Source: Methanobrevibacter sp. V74 (GTDB lineage: Archaea; Methanobacteriota; Methanobacteria; Methanobacteriales; Methanobacteriaceae). Taken from it: a stretch of 64,000 nt of DNA. Both the position numbers and the translations under genes were made by a program. Below are positions 48,170-60,003 of this stretch, in pieces (position 1 is the first letter of the stretch; each line of letters opens with the position of its first letter). The notes under the pieces were generated by a model. That model worked only from the letters and a program-made list of their open reading frames with translations, was not told the origin of the DNA and did no database searches. Where the stretch lies: assembly GCF_963082495.1 (NCBI RefSeq), contig NZ_CAUJAN010000003.1, positions 186,001 to 250,000 on the forward strand. Reading direction: 5' to 3'.

Positions 48170-48883
48170 TTAAATCAAGAATAAAACTCCAACCACTAAA
48201 GTAAAAGCCAATCCAATCATTATGCCCTGAACTTTACCAGCATAGTTTCCTGCCATATTTCTTTGGACAGCACCCACCATGTCGATTTTAGTGTTAATAT
48301 CTCTAATTCTTGCTTCAATGAGTGCAGTTTCAGCAGAAACAACTCTAATTGCTTCACCTTCTTCTTCTTCAGCATCATCTCCTTCAACGGAAATAACCAT
48401 AGCTTCTTCTTCAAAAGCACCAGGATCTTTTTCTACACATTCATTGATTTTTGATTGTATTGCTCCAATATCTTCTGTGTCAATTAAATCAACAATTTCT
48501 AATTGTTGTTGGAATCTTTCAACACCTTCAAGAGGAACATTTTCTACGAATGGAATTGCACCGGTTGCACCAATAATTTTCTTTTTATCAGGGTCAGCAC
48601 CATTTGAGTGTAAAGCTTTAAAACTCTGACCAGTAATGTGACCTTGCACTTCAGCACCCGCTAATATTAAAAAACGGATATTAGGGTTTGAGATAATATT
48701 CGCAACAACTTTTTCAATTCCTAAGTTTTCTGTTTTACATGGACCTGCAATAGCCGCGCCAGAAAGTTCAGCTTCAATGTGAGAAGCTAAAGTGGTTACT
48801 GCAACTGGGCTTTCTGGATCACCAACAATGTAATCCCCACTGATAACCGGCCAACCATCTGCAGGAGCTTTTTTATCAGCCAT
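48170..48883 (-). CDS. mtrA: Methyl-H4MPT:coenzyme M methyltransferase subunit A (corrinoid protein)
   Basis: The corrinoid-carrying subunit. A 210-residue cytosolic domain is followed by one C-terminal membrane helix. The segment [12 protein letters not shown] contains His82, which corresponds to the histidine that ligates cobalt in the family. [17 protein letters not shown] is also diagnostic. The methylated cobamide donates to coenzyme M, and the motion is coupled to Na+ transport by MtrE. It begins one base after mtrB ends. Confidence 0.96.
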   Translation of the reverse strand: MADKKAPADGWPVISGDYIVGDPESPVAVTTLASHIEAELSGAAIAGPCKTENLGIEKVVANIISNPNIRFLILAGAEVQGHITGQSFKALHSNGADPDKKKIIGATGAIPFVENVPLEGVERFQQQLEIVDLIDTEDIGAIQSKINECVEKDPGAFEEEAMVISVEGDDAEEEEGEAIRVVSAETALIEARIRDINTKIDMVGAVQRNMAGNYAGKVQGIMIGLAFTLVVGVLFLI

Positions 48884-49213
48884 CTATAAAACCCCCATTC
48901 TCATTAATATAGGCAATGCAGCAAAGATAATGAATGTAGCTAATAAGAATCCATATACCATATTTGTTAATAATCCTGCAGTTACATAAGAACCTTCTCT
49001 TCCAGGGAAAGATCCGACAGGACTTGTATATGGGTCTAATGAAGCCATTAATTCATCAGCAGCTAATTCAACTTTTGCTATTTGTTCATTTACATCATCC
49101 ATAGATAGGAGCACAATTCCTGAACCTAAAGATGAACCAATAACCCCATTAACTGGGTCATATGCAAAATTCATTTCAGGTACAATTTGTACCATAGGTA
49201 ACATTTGAGCCAT
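48884..49213 (-). CDS. mtrB: Methyl-H4MPT:coenzyme M methyltransferase subunit B
   Basis: A 109-residue subunit with a soluble N-terminal part and one C-terminal membrane helix (about 83-103). It starts MAQMLPMVQIVPEMNFAYDP, with GGAGGAATC before the ATG. Normal length for the family; placed between mtrC and mtrA as in all Methanobacteriales. Confidence 0.94.
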   Translation of the reverse strand: MAQMLPMVQIVPEMNFAYDPVNGVIGSSLGSGIVLLSMDDVNEQIAKVELAADELMASLDPYTSPVGSFPGREGSYVTAGLLTNMVYGFLLATFIIFAALPILMRMGVL

Positions 49214-49230
49214 ATTTGATTCCTCCTAAT

Positions 49231-50046
49231 CTAATTCTCCACTTTAGGCCATAAACCAGCCCATTTGGTTGATGCTGCATCATTACATGAAGCTAATACA
49301 AATGATCTGAATGAAATAATCCAACCAATCAATCCAACGACAAATACAACGAACCAACCGATTCCACCAGTAGTAACAGACATGAGACCAGTAAGAGTCA
49401 TTGATAAAAATGCAGTAGAACATGCGCATTTAAGAGTTCTTAATTGATCTTCATTAGGTCCTAAACATGCATTGAATGGGTGTTGAATAGCCATAGTACA
49501 CATAATAAATAATACAGCAATAAAACCAGTTGCAACAACGTGTTCATAAATTACCATCATTTCATAACTACCGGCAATAGCAACAGAAAATCCCAAAATA
49601 GATAAAGCTGAAGCACCTGCAATCTCAATAGTACACTGAACCATAATAGGAATTTTCATACCTACAATTTTAGTTGCAATAAGAGCAATAACAGCTCCAA
49701 TAATAACTGCAATAACAAAAGCAGCAATAGGTCCCACAAGATTTATTTTTAAGATAGCTGCTAAACTAATACCGGATAAAGCAGCAATTACACCAACAGA
49801 AAGGGACATGTATCCGATAGATGGTACACCAGTACCTAAACCGTAACTAGCTACTCTACGAATAGCATCTGATCCCCAAATAATAGCTAATACTGCACCA
49901 ATACCTGCAATAACCGGTCCGATTACATCTCCTAAGAATCCAGAAATGTAAATACAAAGTAATCCGCCAACGATACCTAAAATTAACAAGTGCATTGAAT
50001 CTACAGCACCTGCAGCTGCACCGTCAGCACTTCCACCAGCAGACAT
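49231..50046 (-). CDS. mtrC: Methyl-H4MPT:coenzyme M methyltransferase subunit C
   Basis: A 271-residue integral membrane protein with about seven membrane helices, part of the sodium-translocating core with MtrD and MtrE. The segment HPFNACLGPNEDQLRTLKCA is characteristic. It abuts mtrD, which ends one base before it starts. Confidence 0.95.
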   Translation of the reverse strand: MSAGGSADGAAAGAVDSMHLLILGIVGGLLCIYISGFLGDVIGPVIAGIGAVLAIIWGSDAIRRVASYGLGTGVPSIGYMSLSVGVIAALSGISLAAILKINLVGPIAAFVIAVIIGAVIALIATKIVGMKIPIMVQCTIEIAGASALSILGFSVAIAGSYEMMVIYEHVVATGFIAVLFIMCTMAIQHPFNACLGPNEDQLRTLKCACSTAFLSMTLTGLMSVTTGGIGWFVVFVVGLIGWIISFRSFVLASCNDAASTKWAGLWPKVEN

Positions 50047-50748
50047 TTATAAACCTCCAGTTAAAATAATACAAAATATTCCGACAACGACAGATGCGAT
50101 AGCACATGCAAGAGCTCCAGTTCCAATCCTTTTGAATTTTGGATCGTGCATACCTTCAATAGTACCACCAATATTATAAGAAGCAATTACAGAGTTAATA
50201 AAGAACACACCGACACCTAAAATAGCAGCTAAACCAATACTTATAGTCGGATCAGTTACAAAAGAACTTTCATTTACAGCAGTGTTAATCCCGTAGTACA
50301 CTAATCCACCACCGAAACCACCCAGAAGTCCTCCGATAAGGCCACTAATAAAAGAAGTTAAAGGTACACCATGACCTTCAGTACCAGGAGTTTTATACTT
50401 TTCTTGGTTACGTTTTGTAATCCAGTCTACATTTACTTTAGACGCTGCTGGTACAATACCAATACCAAAGACATAAATTAAGTTAGCAATGAGCATGGTA
50501 ATACCCATCATAATCATAGCACCAATTGCACCACCAATACCTATTATGTAAAATGGTTCACCTGTCATAGTTGCAGCAGTAATTAATCCTGTTAAACCAG
50601 CACCAGCAGCTAACATAGCAGTACCAGTACCTACACCAGTAGCTGTTGCCATAGCTGCAGGAGCACCTCCTACAGGAATAAAGTGCACACCTGCACCAAT
50701 CATAATACCGCCTATTGCGATGAATAAAATTAAACTAATCGGATCCAT
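50047..50748 (-). CDS. mtrD: Methyl-H4MPT:coenzyme M methyltransferase subunit D
   Basis: A 233-residue integral membrane protein with about six helices. It starts MDPISLILFIAIGGIMIGAG at 50748, preceded by AGGAGGTTTCG; the frame extends to 50799 but overlaps mtrE. Gly-rich helices (GGLLGGFGGGLVYYG) are typical of the membrane core. Confidence 0.95.
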   Translation of the reverse strand: MDPISLILFIAIGGIMIGAGVHFIPVGGAPAAMATATGVGTGTAMLAAGAGLTGLITAATMTGEPFYIIGIGGAIGAMIMMGITMLIANLIYVFGIGIVPAASKVNVDWITKRNQEKYKTPGTEGHGVPLTSFISGLIGGLLGGFGGGLVYYGINTAVNESSFVTDPTISIGLAAILGVGVFFINSVIASYNIGGTIEGMHDPKFKRIGTGALACAIASVVVGIFCIILTGGL

Positions 50749-50761
50749 AATCGAAACCTCC

Positions 50762-51640
50762 TTAATCTTCCTCATATGGTCCATATTGGTTTCTTGCAAA
50801 TACTTCTAATCTATCATCAATAACAATTAACAAAATGATGATTATGACACCAACAATAATACCACCATATACTCCAAATACTACTGTATTCCAGAAACTA
50901 AAGAATACAACAAGACCGAAACAAAAACCAGTTAATGGTCCTCCGAATTTAGCACAGAAGTTTACTACATCCATTGAGTTTTTAGCACCTAATGGAGCTT
51001 TAGTAACAATATCTCCTTGAATAGCTACAGGGGTACCTCCACCAAATTCAAATTTTTGATACTCACTTTCAGCACCATAGTGTACATCCCCAGTTGAAGA
51101 ACCGATAGCACCTAAAGCAACACCCCAAAGCATTGCTAAGAGTGGTAGTGGGAATACATGTAATGCATTACCATTCAATGGAATGGTCATTAAGTAAGAA
51201 ATTCCAACAATACAAAAACTAGTTATAAATCCGTGACCTACAATAGGTCCTAAAGATTGAGTTAATACATCCATAAATAAGGGTTGTTCAAATTGTGATT
51301 GTCCAACAATTCTTCCCATGTGGGATGTAACAGTATAAATAGCGTGAACAAAAGCAGCGACACAAGCACCCATTGCAATAGCAACTACCGGCATTAAACC
51401 TAAAGATATTACTATATATGCAATAGCACCAGCAACACCACACCAAACACCATAAGCGACTGGTTCACCAGAAGCCGCCTTGTTTATCATACGGTGCAAA
51501 TGTCCCATTTGTGGAGCAAGTTGAACTTGAGAGTTAGGGTTACTTTGAGAACCAATATCAGATTCTAAGTCCTCTGCAGCCCCCCCAATAGTAGCAACTG
51601 CACCCATTAATGCAACTACACCTAATGTTACAGGGTCCAT
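50762..51640 (-). CDS. mtrE: Methyl-H4MPT:coenzyme M methyltransferase subunit E
   Basis: A 292-residue integral membrane protein with about six helices, first gene of mtrEDCBAFGH and the likely Na+-handling subunit. It starts MDPVTLGVVALMGAVATIGG, with GGAGG just upstream; a longer frame to 51718 is not supported. The loop IGSSTGDVHYGAESEYQKFE is conserved. The complex makes the Na+ gradient that drives ATP synthesis. Confidence 0.95.
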   Translation of the reverse strand: MDPVTLGVVALMGAVATIGGAAEDLESDIGSQSNPNSQVQLAPQMGHLHRMINKAASGEPVAYGVWCGVAGAIAYIVISLGLMPVVAIAMGACVAAFVHAIYTVTSHMGRIVGQSQFEQPLFMDVLTQSLGPIVGHGFITSFCIVGISYLMTIPLNGNALHVFPLPLLAMLWGVALGAIGSSTGDVHYGAESEYQKFEFGGGTPVAIQGDIVTKAPLGAKNSMDVVNFCAKFGGPLTGFCFGLVVFFSFWNTVVFGVYGGIIVGVIIIILLIVIDDRLEVFARNQYGPYEED

Positions 51641-51782
51641 AATTTTTTTCCTCCATATTTTATTATTAAATTGATCATTTAATAAACGTGAAATAAACTT
51701 GATTTTTGTTCCATACAAAAATCATCTAAACTTGCAATAAATGTCAACTAATTATTGCTTAATACATATTTTTTTAAATTAT

Positions 51783-51792
51783 TAATATAAAA
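51783..51792 (-). promoter_or_regulatory. Probable mtr promoter TATA box
   Basis: TTTTATATTA on the minus strand lies about 145 bases before mtrE. A transcription start near 51760 would leave a leader of about 120 bases. The mcrA hairpin lies just upstream, so mtr can be transcribed both from here and by read-through from mcr. Confidence 0.45.
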
Positions 51793-51839
51793 GCTTTGCT
51801 AAACTAATTTAGGCATGCTTAAATTTTTATTAAGGGTTA

Positions 51840-51861
51840 GATAGGTGAAAAATCACCTATC
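51840..51861 (-). terminator. Hairpin after mcrA
   Basis: A 9-bp perfect stem GATAGGTGA-AAAA-TCACCTATC begins 15 bases after the mcrA stop. The minus-strand sequence after it is CTAACCCTTAATAAAAATTT, without a strong T-run, so it may act as an RNA 3'-end stabiliser or weak terminator between mcr and mtr. Confidence 0.55.
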
Positions 51862-51876
51862 CATGTATTTAACTAG

Positions 51877-53532
51877 CTATTTTGCTGGAGTAATAGCAGT
51901 TCTTTCACCAGCTGGTTCGAATTCTCTTAATGCTCCTTTAGCAAATTCAGAACGAACTTTACTGAAGTCGAATGCTAAGTTTTTGTCAGCAAATGCTATT
52001 TTAATTAATGGGTTGAAAGCCCAAGCGTCTCCACGAGCTGCGTGAGGAGCTTGTGATATACCAGCATATTCACCTTGGTGACCTACATTCATTGCGTAGT
52101 TAGGATAGTTTGGCCCTCTCATTTCAAGTGGCAATCCTTCATCGTTTCTGATGGAGAATACGTTAGCTGCACCACATTGATCTTGTAAATCGAAACCATA
52201 GAATCCTAATCTGGAATGTTGTTCTTTGTGCAAGTACATGGACAAGTACCATGCACTCAAACCAGTTTGAGCATTACCAGTAGCGAATGCAGTGGAACAG
52301 CCAGCTGCTGCTGAAATAACTGAAGATCTTTGAGATCCGCCAAAGTGAGTTTCGAGTAATGCCGGATATTCTTCATATTGTTCTAATGCGTAGAATGCTA
52401 CTTCAGTACCTACATCAAGTACAGTATCCATGTTGTTAGGTGCTGCACATAACTCTCCATATTTATCTTCGACATAATCTTTACCATAATAAGTAAAGTC
52501 ATCTAATACATTATCAGTATATGCTGCAGTAGCATATTGAGTGAATCCTACACCACCAGACATGTAAGAACCTAACCAAATTTGGTCGTATAAAGCAGCA
52601 CCTAAAGCTACTACTTCTAAGGAAGTTCTTACTGGGTCGTCAGAGTAAACTCTGGAACCTTGACAAATATCAGCCATGAATCCGAATGGAACTCCACCAA
52701 GTTCATTTTCTGCTCTTGCTCTTCTTACAGGTAAGTAAGTACCCATGTGAACAACTTCTGCGTGTTTAGATGCGTAAGCGAAGTCACCAGTAGCTCCTTC
52801 ACCAGCACATTGGTTGTATGCAGAAATCATTGACATACCGATTTGCATAGCAGACCATCTGGAAGTAGTACCTCCATCACAAACTCTTCCTACGATAGAA
52901 GGAATTCTTACAGCTTGCCATACAGCTCCACCTACTTCAGCTTTTAAAGCTTCAGCTTGTTCTTCTGGGAACTCTTTGTTAATATCTAAAACAAATGCGG
53001 AATCTATTTCATCAGCTAATTCATCATCACCAGTAAATACTTTTACATAGGAATCTTGAACTACTAATGGATCAGTTTCCACCATGTGTTCTTGAACTAC
53101 TGCTGCACCAGGCATAGCATGGTTAACAATTTCTAAGTAGTTTGTAATAGTTTCAGGAGTTACTTCAATACCTAATCTTTTTTCAAGAACATTATGAGCA
53201 GTGTTTAAACCTACAATTACAGTTCTTCTAATGTCATCCCAAGCTTGTTGGATAGCTGCGTTGTTTATGAAATGTAAATCATCACCTTCAACGAAGGTAT
53301 CAGTAGTGGATAATTGGTAAGACATTAAAGCTCTTTGACCTAAAGGAGTACCAATGTCTGGATTGTACATTGGAATTCCTCTTTTTTCAGCGATTTCTTT
53401 ACCTTCATTTACAAATGCAGTTTTTCTTTCAGATTGAGTCCAACCACCCATATTATAGAATTGAGTAGTTTTTTCAGTTGGATCTTCACTGAATTTTTGT
53501 TTCATTGCATCTAAGAATTTTTTATCAGCCAT
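51877..53532 (-). CDS. mcrA: Methyl-coenzyme M reductase I alpha subunit
   Basis: Catalytic subunit of the F430 enzyme that reduces methyl-CoM with coenzyme B to methane and the heterodisulfide. The 551-residue protein starts [17 protein letters not shown]. Active-site signatures [20 protein letters not shown] and [20 protein letters not shown] are intact. The latter holds the Gly that becomes thioglycine and the Cys that may be S-methylated. [20 protein letters not shown] carries the methylated His and the Arg modified by Mmp10. It is the last gene of mcrBDCGA. Confidence 0.98.
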   Translation of the reverse strand: MADKKFLDAMKQKFSEDPTEKTTQFYNMGGWTQSERKTAFVNEGKEIAEKRGIPMYNPDIGTPLGQRALMSYQLSTTDTFVEGDDLHFINNAAIQQAWDDIRRTVIVGLNTAHNVLEKRLGIEVTPETITNYLEIVNHAMPGAAVVQEHMVETDPLVVQDSYVKVFTGDDELADEIDSAFVLDINKEFPEEQAEALKAEVGGAVWQAVRIPSIVGRVCDGGTTSRWSAMQIGMSMISAYNQCAGEGATGDFAYASKHAEVVHMGTYLPVRRARAENELGGVPFGFMADICQGSRVYSDDPVRTSLEVVALGAALYDQIWLGSYMSGGVGFTQYATAAYTDNVLDDFTYYGKDYVEDKYGELCAAPNNMDTVLDVGTEVAFYALEQYEEYPALLETHFGGSQRSSVISAAAGCSTAFATGNAQTGLSAWYLSMYLHKEQHSRLGFYGFDLQDQCGAANVFSIRNDEGLPLEMRGPNYPNYAMNVGHQGEYAGISQAPHAARGDAWAFNPLIKIAFADKNLAFDFSKVRSEFAKGALREFEPAGERTAITPAK

Positions 53533-53537
53533 GTTAA

Positions 53538-54296
53538 TTACCATCCTGCGTTTGGATCAAATGCACCAAAGGATCTGGAAACGTGAATGTTTTGACAAAC
53601 TTTAACAGCTTCTACATCCTCTTTGTATGCTTCACCATCTATTCTGTAAATAGTGGTTTTTCCTTTTAATGTTTCTTCATCTAATGGTTCCCCTAAGACA
53701 ACAGGTTCATCCAATTCAACACCGATTTGGTCTTTAACCATTTCAACATTACCAGTTTCTTTGTTGAATACTTGTCTTCTGAGCATATCAAACATCAAAC
53801 CGTTTTCATCTAATCTTAAAGAGTGACCGTGTACACCTGCACCTCTAATACCAGTTCTTGCAGTATCAAAGTATTCAGTTTCTAAGAGGTATTTGGAGAT
53901 TCTTTCAATATCTCTTTCTCTTGCTTCAACTACTTGTCTTCCGGATAATGTACCTGTATCGATTCCTCTAAATCTGGATAAGTAGGATCTTGCTCTTAAG
54001 AAAGGTTGAGCTGGAGCAAAGTACATGGAGTCTACGAATTGAATGTACCTAATTCTGTCTCCTGCTTTTGCACCATCGATAGGGGTTACTAATTCTCTTA
54101 CAATGTCGTCAGGCTCATCCATTTCATCTAATGGTGGGTGAACAGATTTGTATTCTTCACCTGGAGCTCTGTGACCTAATATTTTTACTACGTCTTCATC
54201 AGAGATTTCTCTTAATTTTTCTAATTCATGTTCTGGGTTACAGAAATTTCTTCTATTCTGAGCAACCTGAGAAGTACCTGGATAAATTTGTACCAT
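53538..54296 (-). CDS. mcrG: Methyl-coenzyme M reductase I gamma subunit
   Basis: A 252-residue structural subunit of the alpha2beta2gamma2 enzyme that lines the active-site channel. It starts [20 protein letters not shown], and [20 protein letters not shown] is conserved. It lies two bases after mcrC and five bases before mcrA, as expected for equal synthesis. Confidence 0.97.
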   Translation of the reverse strand: MVQIYPGTSQVAQNRRNFCNPEHELEKLREISDEDVVKILGHRAPGEEYKSVHPPLDEMDEPDDIVRELVTPIDGAKAGDRIRYIQFVDSMYFAPAQPFLRARSYLSRFRGIDTGTLSGRQVVEARERDIERISKYLLETEYFDTARTGIRGAGVHGHSLRLDENGLMFDMLRRQVFNKETGNVEMVKDQIGVELDEPVVLGEPLDEETLKGKTTIYRIDGEAYKEDVEAVKVCQNIHVSRSFGAFDPNAGW

Positions 54297-54298
54297 AA

Positions 54299-54898
54299 TT
54301 ATGCATCTCCTAATGCTAATTTAACTTTTCTAATAATTTCATCTAATTTTTCTTGTGAAATTGTTTCACCTCGGATAACTCCAGTAACAATATCATCAAT
54401 AATGCCTTCAGTTTTAATTTCACCATCTTTTGGCATGACTTTAGAAGTCTTTACTCCAATTTTAGCAAAATCTTCACAATCGACTGGTGATTCACATATA
54501 ATAACACAATGTTTATTGACGTTCCTTAGGATTAATCTTGCTTTGTAAGTAATATGATTTGCAACTCCGCCTAAGTGGATAACAAGCAATTTAAAATTGT
54601 ACATTTGTTCTACTTCCTTATCAGTAAGTCCGAACAAAGTTCCACCAGTTGCAGGAGCATCATGCGGAACACCAGCACCAGCATTTAAAACCATAGTGCT
54701 TGTTAAAACATTTGATTCACGCAATCCAAAAGTGATTTCACAAACAGGTTTGGTAATGTGTCTACGTCCAGGGGACATAGCAACTGCACATACATCAGTA
54801 CCACATTCAGCAAAAGTACCTCTTTGAGCGAGGCTTCCACCTTTACCCATTCCGCTTGCTTCCCTACAATCCACTACGTGAGTACATCTTCCTATCAT
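54299..54898 (-). CDS. mcrC: Methyl-coenzyme M reductase I protein C
   Basis: A 199-residue protein encoded in the MCR operon but not part of the mature enzyme; it belongs to the system that activates MCR. Motifs [20 protein letters not shown] and [20 protein letters not shown] are typical. Its presence identifies this operon as mcr rather than the isoenzyme mrt, which lacks this gene. It starts one base after mcrD ends. Confidence 0.95.
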   Translation of the reverse strand: MIGRCTHVVDCREASGMGKGGSLAQRGTFAECGTDVCAVAMSPGRRHITKPVCEITFGLRESNVLTSTMVLNAGAGVPHDAPATGGTLFGLTDKEVEQMYNFKLLVIHLGGVANHITYKARLILRNVNKHCVIICESPVDCEDFAKIGVKTSKVMPKDGEIKTEGIIDDIVTGVIRGETISQEKLDEIIRKVKLALGDA

Positions 54899-54899
54899 A

Positions 54900-55355
54900 T
54901 TAATCTAAGTCATCCTTTTTTATAATATTCACATGATCTTCAAAAGTTGAATATTGATCTGTCATTCCAACTAATTCATCTGGCAACTCTGCATTACCAT
55001 ACTTGATTCTATCAGAAACTGTTTTTTCTTTTCTAATATAATTAATCCTATCTTGATTAATATCAAATCCATATGGGATGTGTTTTTTACAGATTTCCTC
55101 AATTTCATCTATTGTAGATTCCAATGTTAATTCAATAAATATTCTAGCTGTTTTAACTTGTAGAACTACATCCTCACCATTGACTGTGATGACCCTACGT
55201 TCCCTATATTTTTCAGGTAAAGTTGCTTCACCTTTTGGAAATCTAGGACCATGAATAACAGTTCTTTTAACATCTTCGAGGGATTCTAAGTCATTTAACA
55301 ACTTTTCAGTTGTGTCACTTCCTAAAACTCTGTGAGGAAAGATTTCAATATCCAT
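54900..55355 (-). CDS. mcrD: Methyl-coenzyme M reductase I operon protein D
   Basis: A 151-residue small soluble protein proposed to help F430 insertion or holding of the apoenzyme. It begins [40 protein letters not shown] is conserved. It lies 34 bases after mcrB. Confidence 0.93.
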   Translation of the reverse strand: MDIEIFPHRVLGSDTTEKLLNDLESLEDVKRTVIHGPRFPKGEATLPEKYRERRVITVNGEDVVLQVKTARIFIELTLESTIDEIEEICKKHIPYGFDINQDRINYIRKEKTVSDRIKYGNAELPDELVGMTDQYSTFEDHVNIIKKDDLD

Positions 55356-55389
55356 TATAAGACCTTCAAATTAGATTTATTTAAATTAA

Positions 55390-56721
<1,332 letters not shown>

Positions 56722-57205
56722 TTTTTCCCTCCTAAATAAATAGAGTTTAACTAATATACCACTCTCAATGGTAATCTTTTTTACCAAATTGAGTTTGAGC
56801 CACAAAGCAAGTTTTTGCAATAGCCAGCCATATGGTATACAAATTTTATTTTATCAAAGATATAATATAAAGATTGCTTATAAGATATTTTAGAAAAGTT
56901 TATTAAGTATAATAAAACATTTTAGTTTTAAGATAAATTACTATAAAAGTAATAATTTTCACTAATAATTAAAGTTAGTTAAAATCAGTTGAGAGATATA
57001 TTTAACTGAAAAAGTTAAAATAAATTAAAATAAACTATTTTTTAAAAATAATAAGCATATATAAACATTATTATTTAAAATAAATTAAAAATATCGATTA
57101 TTACTTTCAAAATTTTTAGTAATAAATATTACTAAAAGTAATACAAAATTTAGGTTAAAAAAAATCATTAATTTATAAATAAAATGAAATTACAAATAAA
57201 CAAAT
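56722..57205. promoter_or_regulatory. mcr/mmp10 divergent promoter region with leader hairpin
   Basis: A 484-base gap, very AT-rich beyond 56,890. On the minus strand a TATA-like CTTTATATTAT at about 56872-56862 predicts an mcr start near 56840 and a leader of about 120 bases. Inside that leader, 56764-56793 forms an 11-bp stem with a 2-base bulge: CTCAAT pairs with ATTGAG and GGTAA with TTACC around a TCTTTT loop. It lies about 45-75 bases before the mcrB ATG. On the plus strand, TTTATAAATA at 57173-57182 stands 24-33 bases before mmp10, suggesting leaderless mRNA. No gene was seen. Confidence 0.55.
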
Positions 57206-58456
57206 ATGCAAATCGTAGCAGATGTTGGGGGCATACCTGGAAGAGATTGTAACGGATTTTGCAAATACTGTTACTTCAGAAAGGTAAAAGAAATGAAAAC
57301 TTTTGGCTGTGCACATTGTCCCCCCAATAAAATAGGTTGTGAACGTTGCACCAAAGGAGTTGCAGAATCCCAGGGAGCATTTAAAGCACCATTTGAAGTT
57401 ATGAACGAAGTTCAAACAGCATTAATGATGAATATGGTTAGGGATGGAGATATAAGTGCATATATTAGCGGTGGAGGAGATATAAGTTGTTATCCCTATC
57501 TTGAAAGTTTAACCTCTAGTTTAAATCAAATTTCAATCCCCTCTGTTTTGGGATACACATGTGGAAAAGGAATAACTGACTGCGAAGTAGCTACCAGATT
57601 AATTAATAATGGTGTAAATGAAGTTTCATTTACTATCTTTTCATCTAACCCACAGCTTAGAAAACAATGGGTTAAAGATCCAAGTCCTCAAGAAGCACTT
57701 AAAGCATGCCGAATATTTTGTGAAAACATTGATTTGACTGGAGCATCAGTAATAATTCCTGGCGTTAATGATGGAGATGTTTTAAGAGAAACCTGTAATT
57801 CTTTAGAAGAATGGGGTGCAAAAGGAATGCTTTTAATGAGATTTGCAAATACATTCAATGAAGGATTAATATTAGGCAATGAACCTATTATAAAAGGAAT
57901 TGAATCACAACCTGTTGAAGATTTTGCAGAACTTGTTAAACAAATTAACTCAGAATATAAATTTAGAGTTAGTGGAACACCATTGTGCGACCCTGAAACT
58001 GGAGGTCCATTTGCAATTGCAAAAGATGAAAATGAAGTCTTTTTACAATTCATAAAACCCATTACTGGAGATGCAACATTAATAACTTCAAAAATAGCCG
58101 AACCGTTTATTACTAAAATATTTGACAAACTTGAATCGGACAATGTCAATATTGTTGCGGTTGAAAAGGAAATTGCATGTTTAATTACAAAAGAAGATTT
58201 AGAAAAACTAGATTTAAGCGAAATAAAAAATGCAGTCATATTGCCCGGAAGATCATTTGTACATCAACTTGATGCTGAGAGAATTTTAAGTGCCGATGGC
58301 GTGGATAGGATTGTCGGTCGTGGTCCGGATACATTAAGTGCTGATGGAGAATTAAGTATTGATATGACTGACGAAAATGTCATTGAGAGAGAATTAGAAT
58401 CTTTTAATGATTTAGTAGATGCAATTAACTTCTTTGGAATGAGAAGGATATTTTAA
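57206..58456 (+). CDS. mmp10: Methanogenesis marker 10: McrA arginine methyltransferase (radical SAM)
   Basis: A 416-residue cobalamin-dependent radical SAM enzyme that puts the 5-C-methyl group on an active-site arginine of McrA. The [4Fe-4S] cluster cysteines are Cys15, Cys19 and Cys22 (DCNGFCKYCYF), the CxxxCxxC type. A Cys-rich loop (GCAHCPPNKIGCERC) follows, then the TIM-barrel SISGGGDISCYPYLE-type segment. The C-terminus gives the family end GMRRIF. It is divergent from mcrB, encoding its substrate's operon, and probably leaderless. Confidence 0.93.
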   Translation: MQIVADVGGIPGRDCNGFCKYCYFRKVKEMKTFGCAHCPPNKIGCERCTKGVAESQGAFKAPFEVMNEVQTALMMNMVRDGDISAYISGGGDISCYPYLESLTSSLNQISIPSVLGYTCGKGITDCEVATRLINNGVNEVSFTIFSSNPQLRKQWVKDPSPQEALKACRIFCENIDLTGASVIIPGVNDGDVLRETCNSLEEWGAKGMLLMRFANTFNEGLILGNEPIIKGIESQPVEDFAELVKQINSEYKFRVSGTPLCDPETGGPFAIAKDENEVFLQFIKPITGDATLITSKIAEPFITKIFDKLESDNVNIVAVEKEIACLITKEDLEKLDLSEIKNAVILPGRSFVHQLDAERILSADGVDRIVGRGPDTLSADGELSIDMTDENVIERELESFNDLVDAINFFGMRRIF

Positions 58457-58467
58457 AAAAAGAAAAA

Positions 58468-59388
58468 TTAGTTAGAATTCTCTACAATAGAACTCTCACT
58501 GTTGATCTTTACTAAAATATAATCATACATTTTTGATTTTTTAATCTCAGCAAATTCAGATAACTTTTTACCATCAATCACCACATTAGCAATTACATCA
58601 GCATAGGTATCATAATCTAATTTTACACGAACACCATCTAATTGTGAAGTTACCGGTGTTGGAGAAATAACATCCTCAATTTCTCTAACTTGATTTTCAA
58701 TTGCATTTTTAACAACAATAGATGGCACTAATGGCGCATCAAGAGCCATTTCACGTTTTTTTTCATTTAGTATTCTTTCGATAGTCTCCACTAAATTATC
58801 AAGTGCACGTACATCTGACCCTCTTCTAAGTCTCCTTGGAATTCTACCAAGACCACCAACATATGCATCAGCACCTGGAAGTTCATTGACATCAATATCC
58901 GGCGCTCCAGTTACAATCACCGGAACATCAATATCATCATATAAAAACGATTTTTCTTTAATGCAATTTTCAAAACTGCCTAATGCGAAAACAGCAATAT
59001 CATGTTCACCAATCAATTCTTTTTCCTCTTCAGTAATGCCTGATGTTCCTTTACCATCACCACGAGCAAGACCAATCATATTATCTTTAGCACCGAATTC
59101 CCGTAAATATTCAGAAATATCACATGCTGCATGAGGCAAATGATGTCTAGCTAAAGTTGGTGAAACAATAGCAATCTCGGAACCTGCCATAGGGGCGACA
59201 GATAGTTTTGCTAATAATTCATTTGATTTTTCCTCAATTTTATCAACATCACCTAAAGGAACAGCCATGTTTAAGACCAATTCCATTTGTTGAATATTGT
59301 CTTGAAGAATAAATCCTCCTAAGTCTTCGATTAATTCTTTTATTTCTTCACTTTTGTGAATTCCACCAGTGAATGTTAATGTTTCATA
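58468..59388 (-). CDS. Methanogenesis marker protein 7
   Basis: A 306-residue soluble protein found in methanogens; a link to MCR maturation is suspected. It starts [20 protein letters not shown] at 59388. The middle has [20 protein letters not shown] and [20 protein letters not shown], and a McrC-like feel in the N-terminal half (inference). No standard catalytic motif is visible. It converges on mmp10, 11 bases away, with T-rich sequence on both strands. Confidence 0.75.
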   Translation of the reverse strand, partial: YETLTFTGGIHKSEEIKELIEDLGGFILQDNIQQMELVLNMAVPLGDVDKIEEKSNELLAKLSVAPMAGSEIAIVSPTLARHHLPHAACDISEYLREFGAKDNMIGLARGDGKGTSGITEEEKELIGEHDIAVFALGSFENCIKEKSFLYDDIDVPVIVTGAPDIDVNELPGADAYVGGLGRIPRRLRRGSDVRALDNLVETIERILNEKKREMALDAPLVPSIVVKNAIENQVREIEDVISPTPVTSQLDGVRVKLDYDTYADVIANVVIDGKKLSEFAEIKKSKMYDYILVKINSESSIVENSN

Positions 59389-59446
59389 CATCCTAACAAC
59401 TCTCAAAAAATGCAATTATATGATATAATAGACTTTAATTAATATA

Positions 59447-59965
59447 TTATATTAAATTTTCTAAAATAGCATACCGTGATTCCGCTTTTTTAAATGGATT
59501 TTTTGAAATATCATTGTGAGAGGGAATTTCAACTAAATTTTCACTTTCAATTACCTTATTTTTTAAATAATCCGGATAGATTACATAATCATAATCAACT
59601 GAAACTATACAAAACCCTACATCTAAAACAATATCTTTTAAAAATTCAGAATAAACTTTAACATTAATATCTCTTTTAAAACTAGAAAATAAATATTTAT
59701 TGCACAGTTCATAGTTTTTAAAAAACTTAAGTATATCCTCATTGCTTAATTCACAATCTGTTAGTTTAGAAACTTTTTTAATGCTGTCAAAAATTTGTGA
59801 AGAGGTATTGATCTTAATCGGCAATGATTCCATATCCACTTTACTCTCAGAAAGTAAAATCGCCAAATCCCCATCTTCTTTAGATGGAAATTTATTGATA
59901 ACATAATCTGAAATGCCTGCCAATCTTACAATTTCTTCACACATCGGTGTTGTGACAATTCTCAT
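59447..59965 (-). CDS. Conserved methanogen protein of unknown function
   Basis: A 172-residue soluble protein beginning MRIVTTPMCEEIVRLAGISD; the ATG at 59965 is chosen over 59986. It has an alternating alpha/beta layout (DLAILLSESKVDM, ILKFFKNYELCNKYLFSSF, DVGFCIVSVDYDYVIYPDYL) like a periplasmic-binding or Rossmann-like domain, and no signal peptide. It sits 58 bases upstream of marker 7 on the same strand and may be co-transcribed with it. I do not know the family. Confidence 0.6.
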   Translation of the reverse strand: MRIVTTPMCEEIVRLAGISDYVINKFPSKEDGDLAILLSESKVDMESLPIKINTSSQIFDSIKKVSKLTDCELSNEDILKFFKNYELCNKYLFSSFKRDINVKVYSEFLKDIVLDVGFCIVSVDYDYVIYPDYLKNKVIESENLVEIPSHNDISKNPFKKAESRYAILENLI

Positions 59966-60003
59966 AATACATATTATTAATAACATTCAATATAAATTAC
60001 TTC

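Noticed and set aside
48170-48883. mtrF considered a truncated duplicate of mtrA
   Set aside because: The similarity of MtrF to the end of MtrA is a known property of the family and both genes are intact.
57688-58239. 183-codon open frame on the minus strand inside mmp10
   Set aside because: It is the complement of a well-supported radical SAM gene and resembles no protein.
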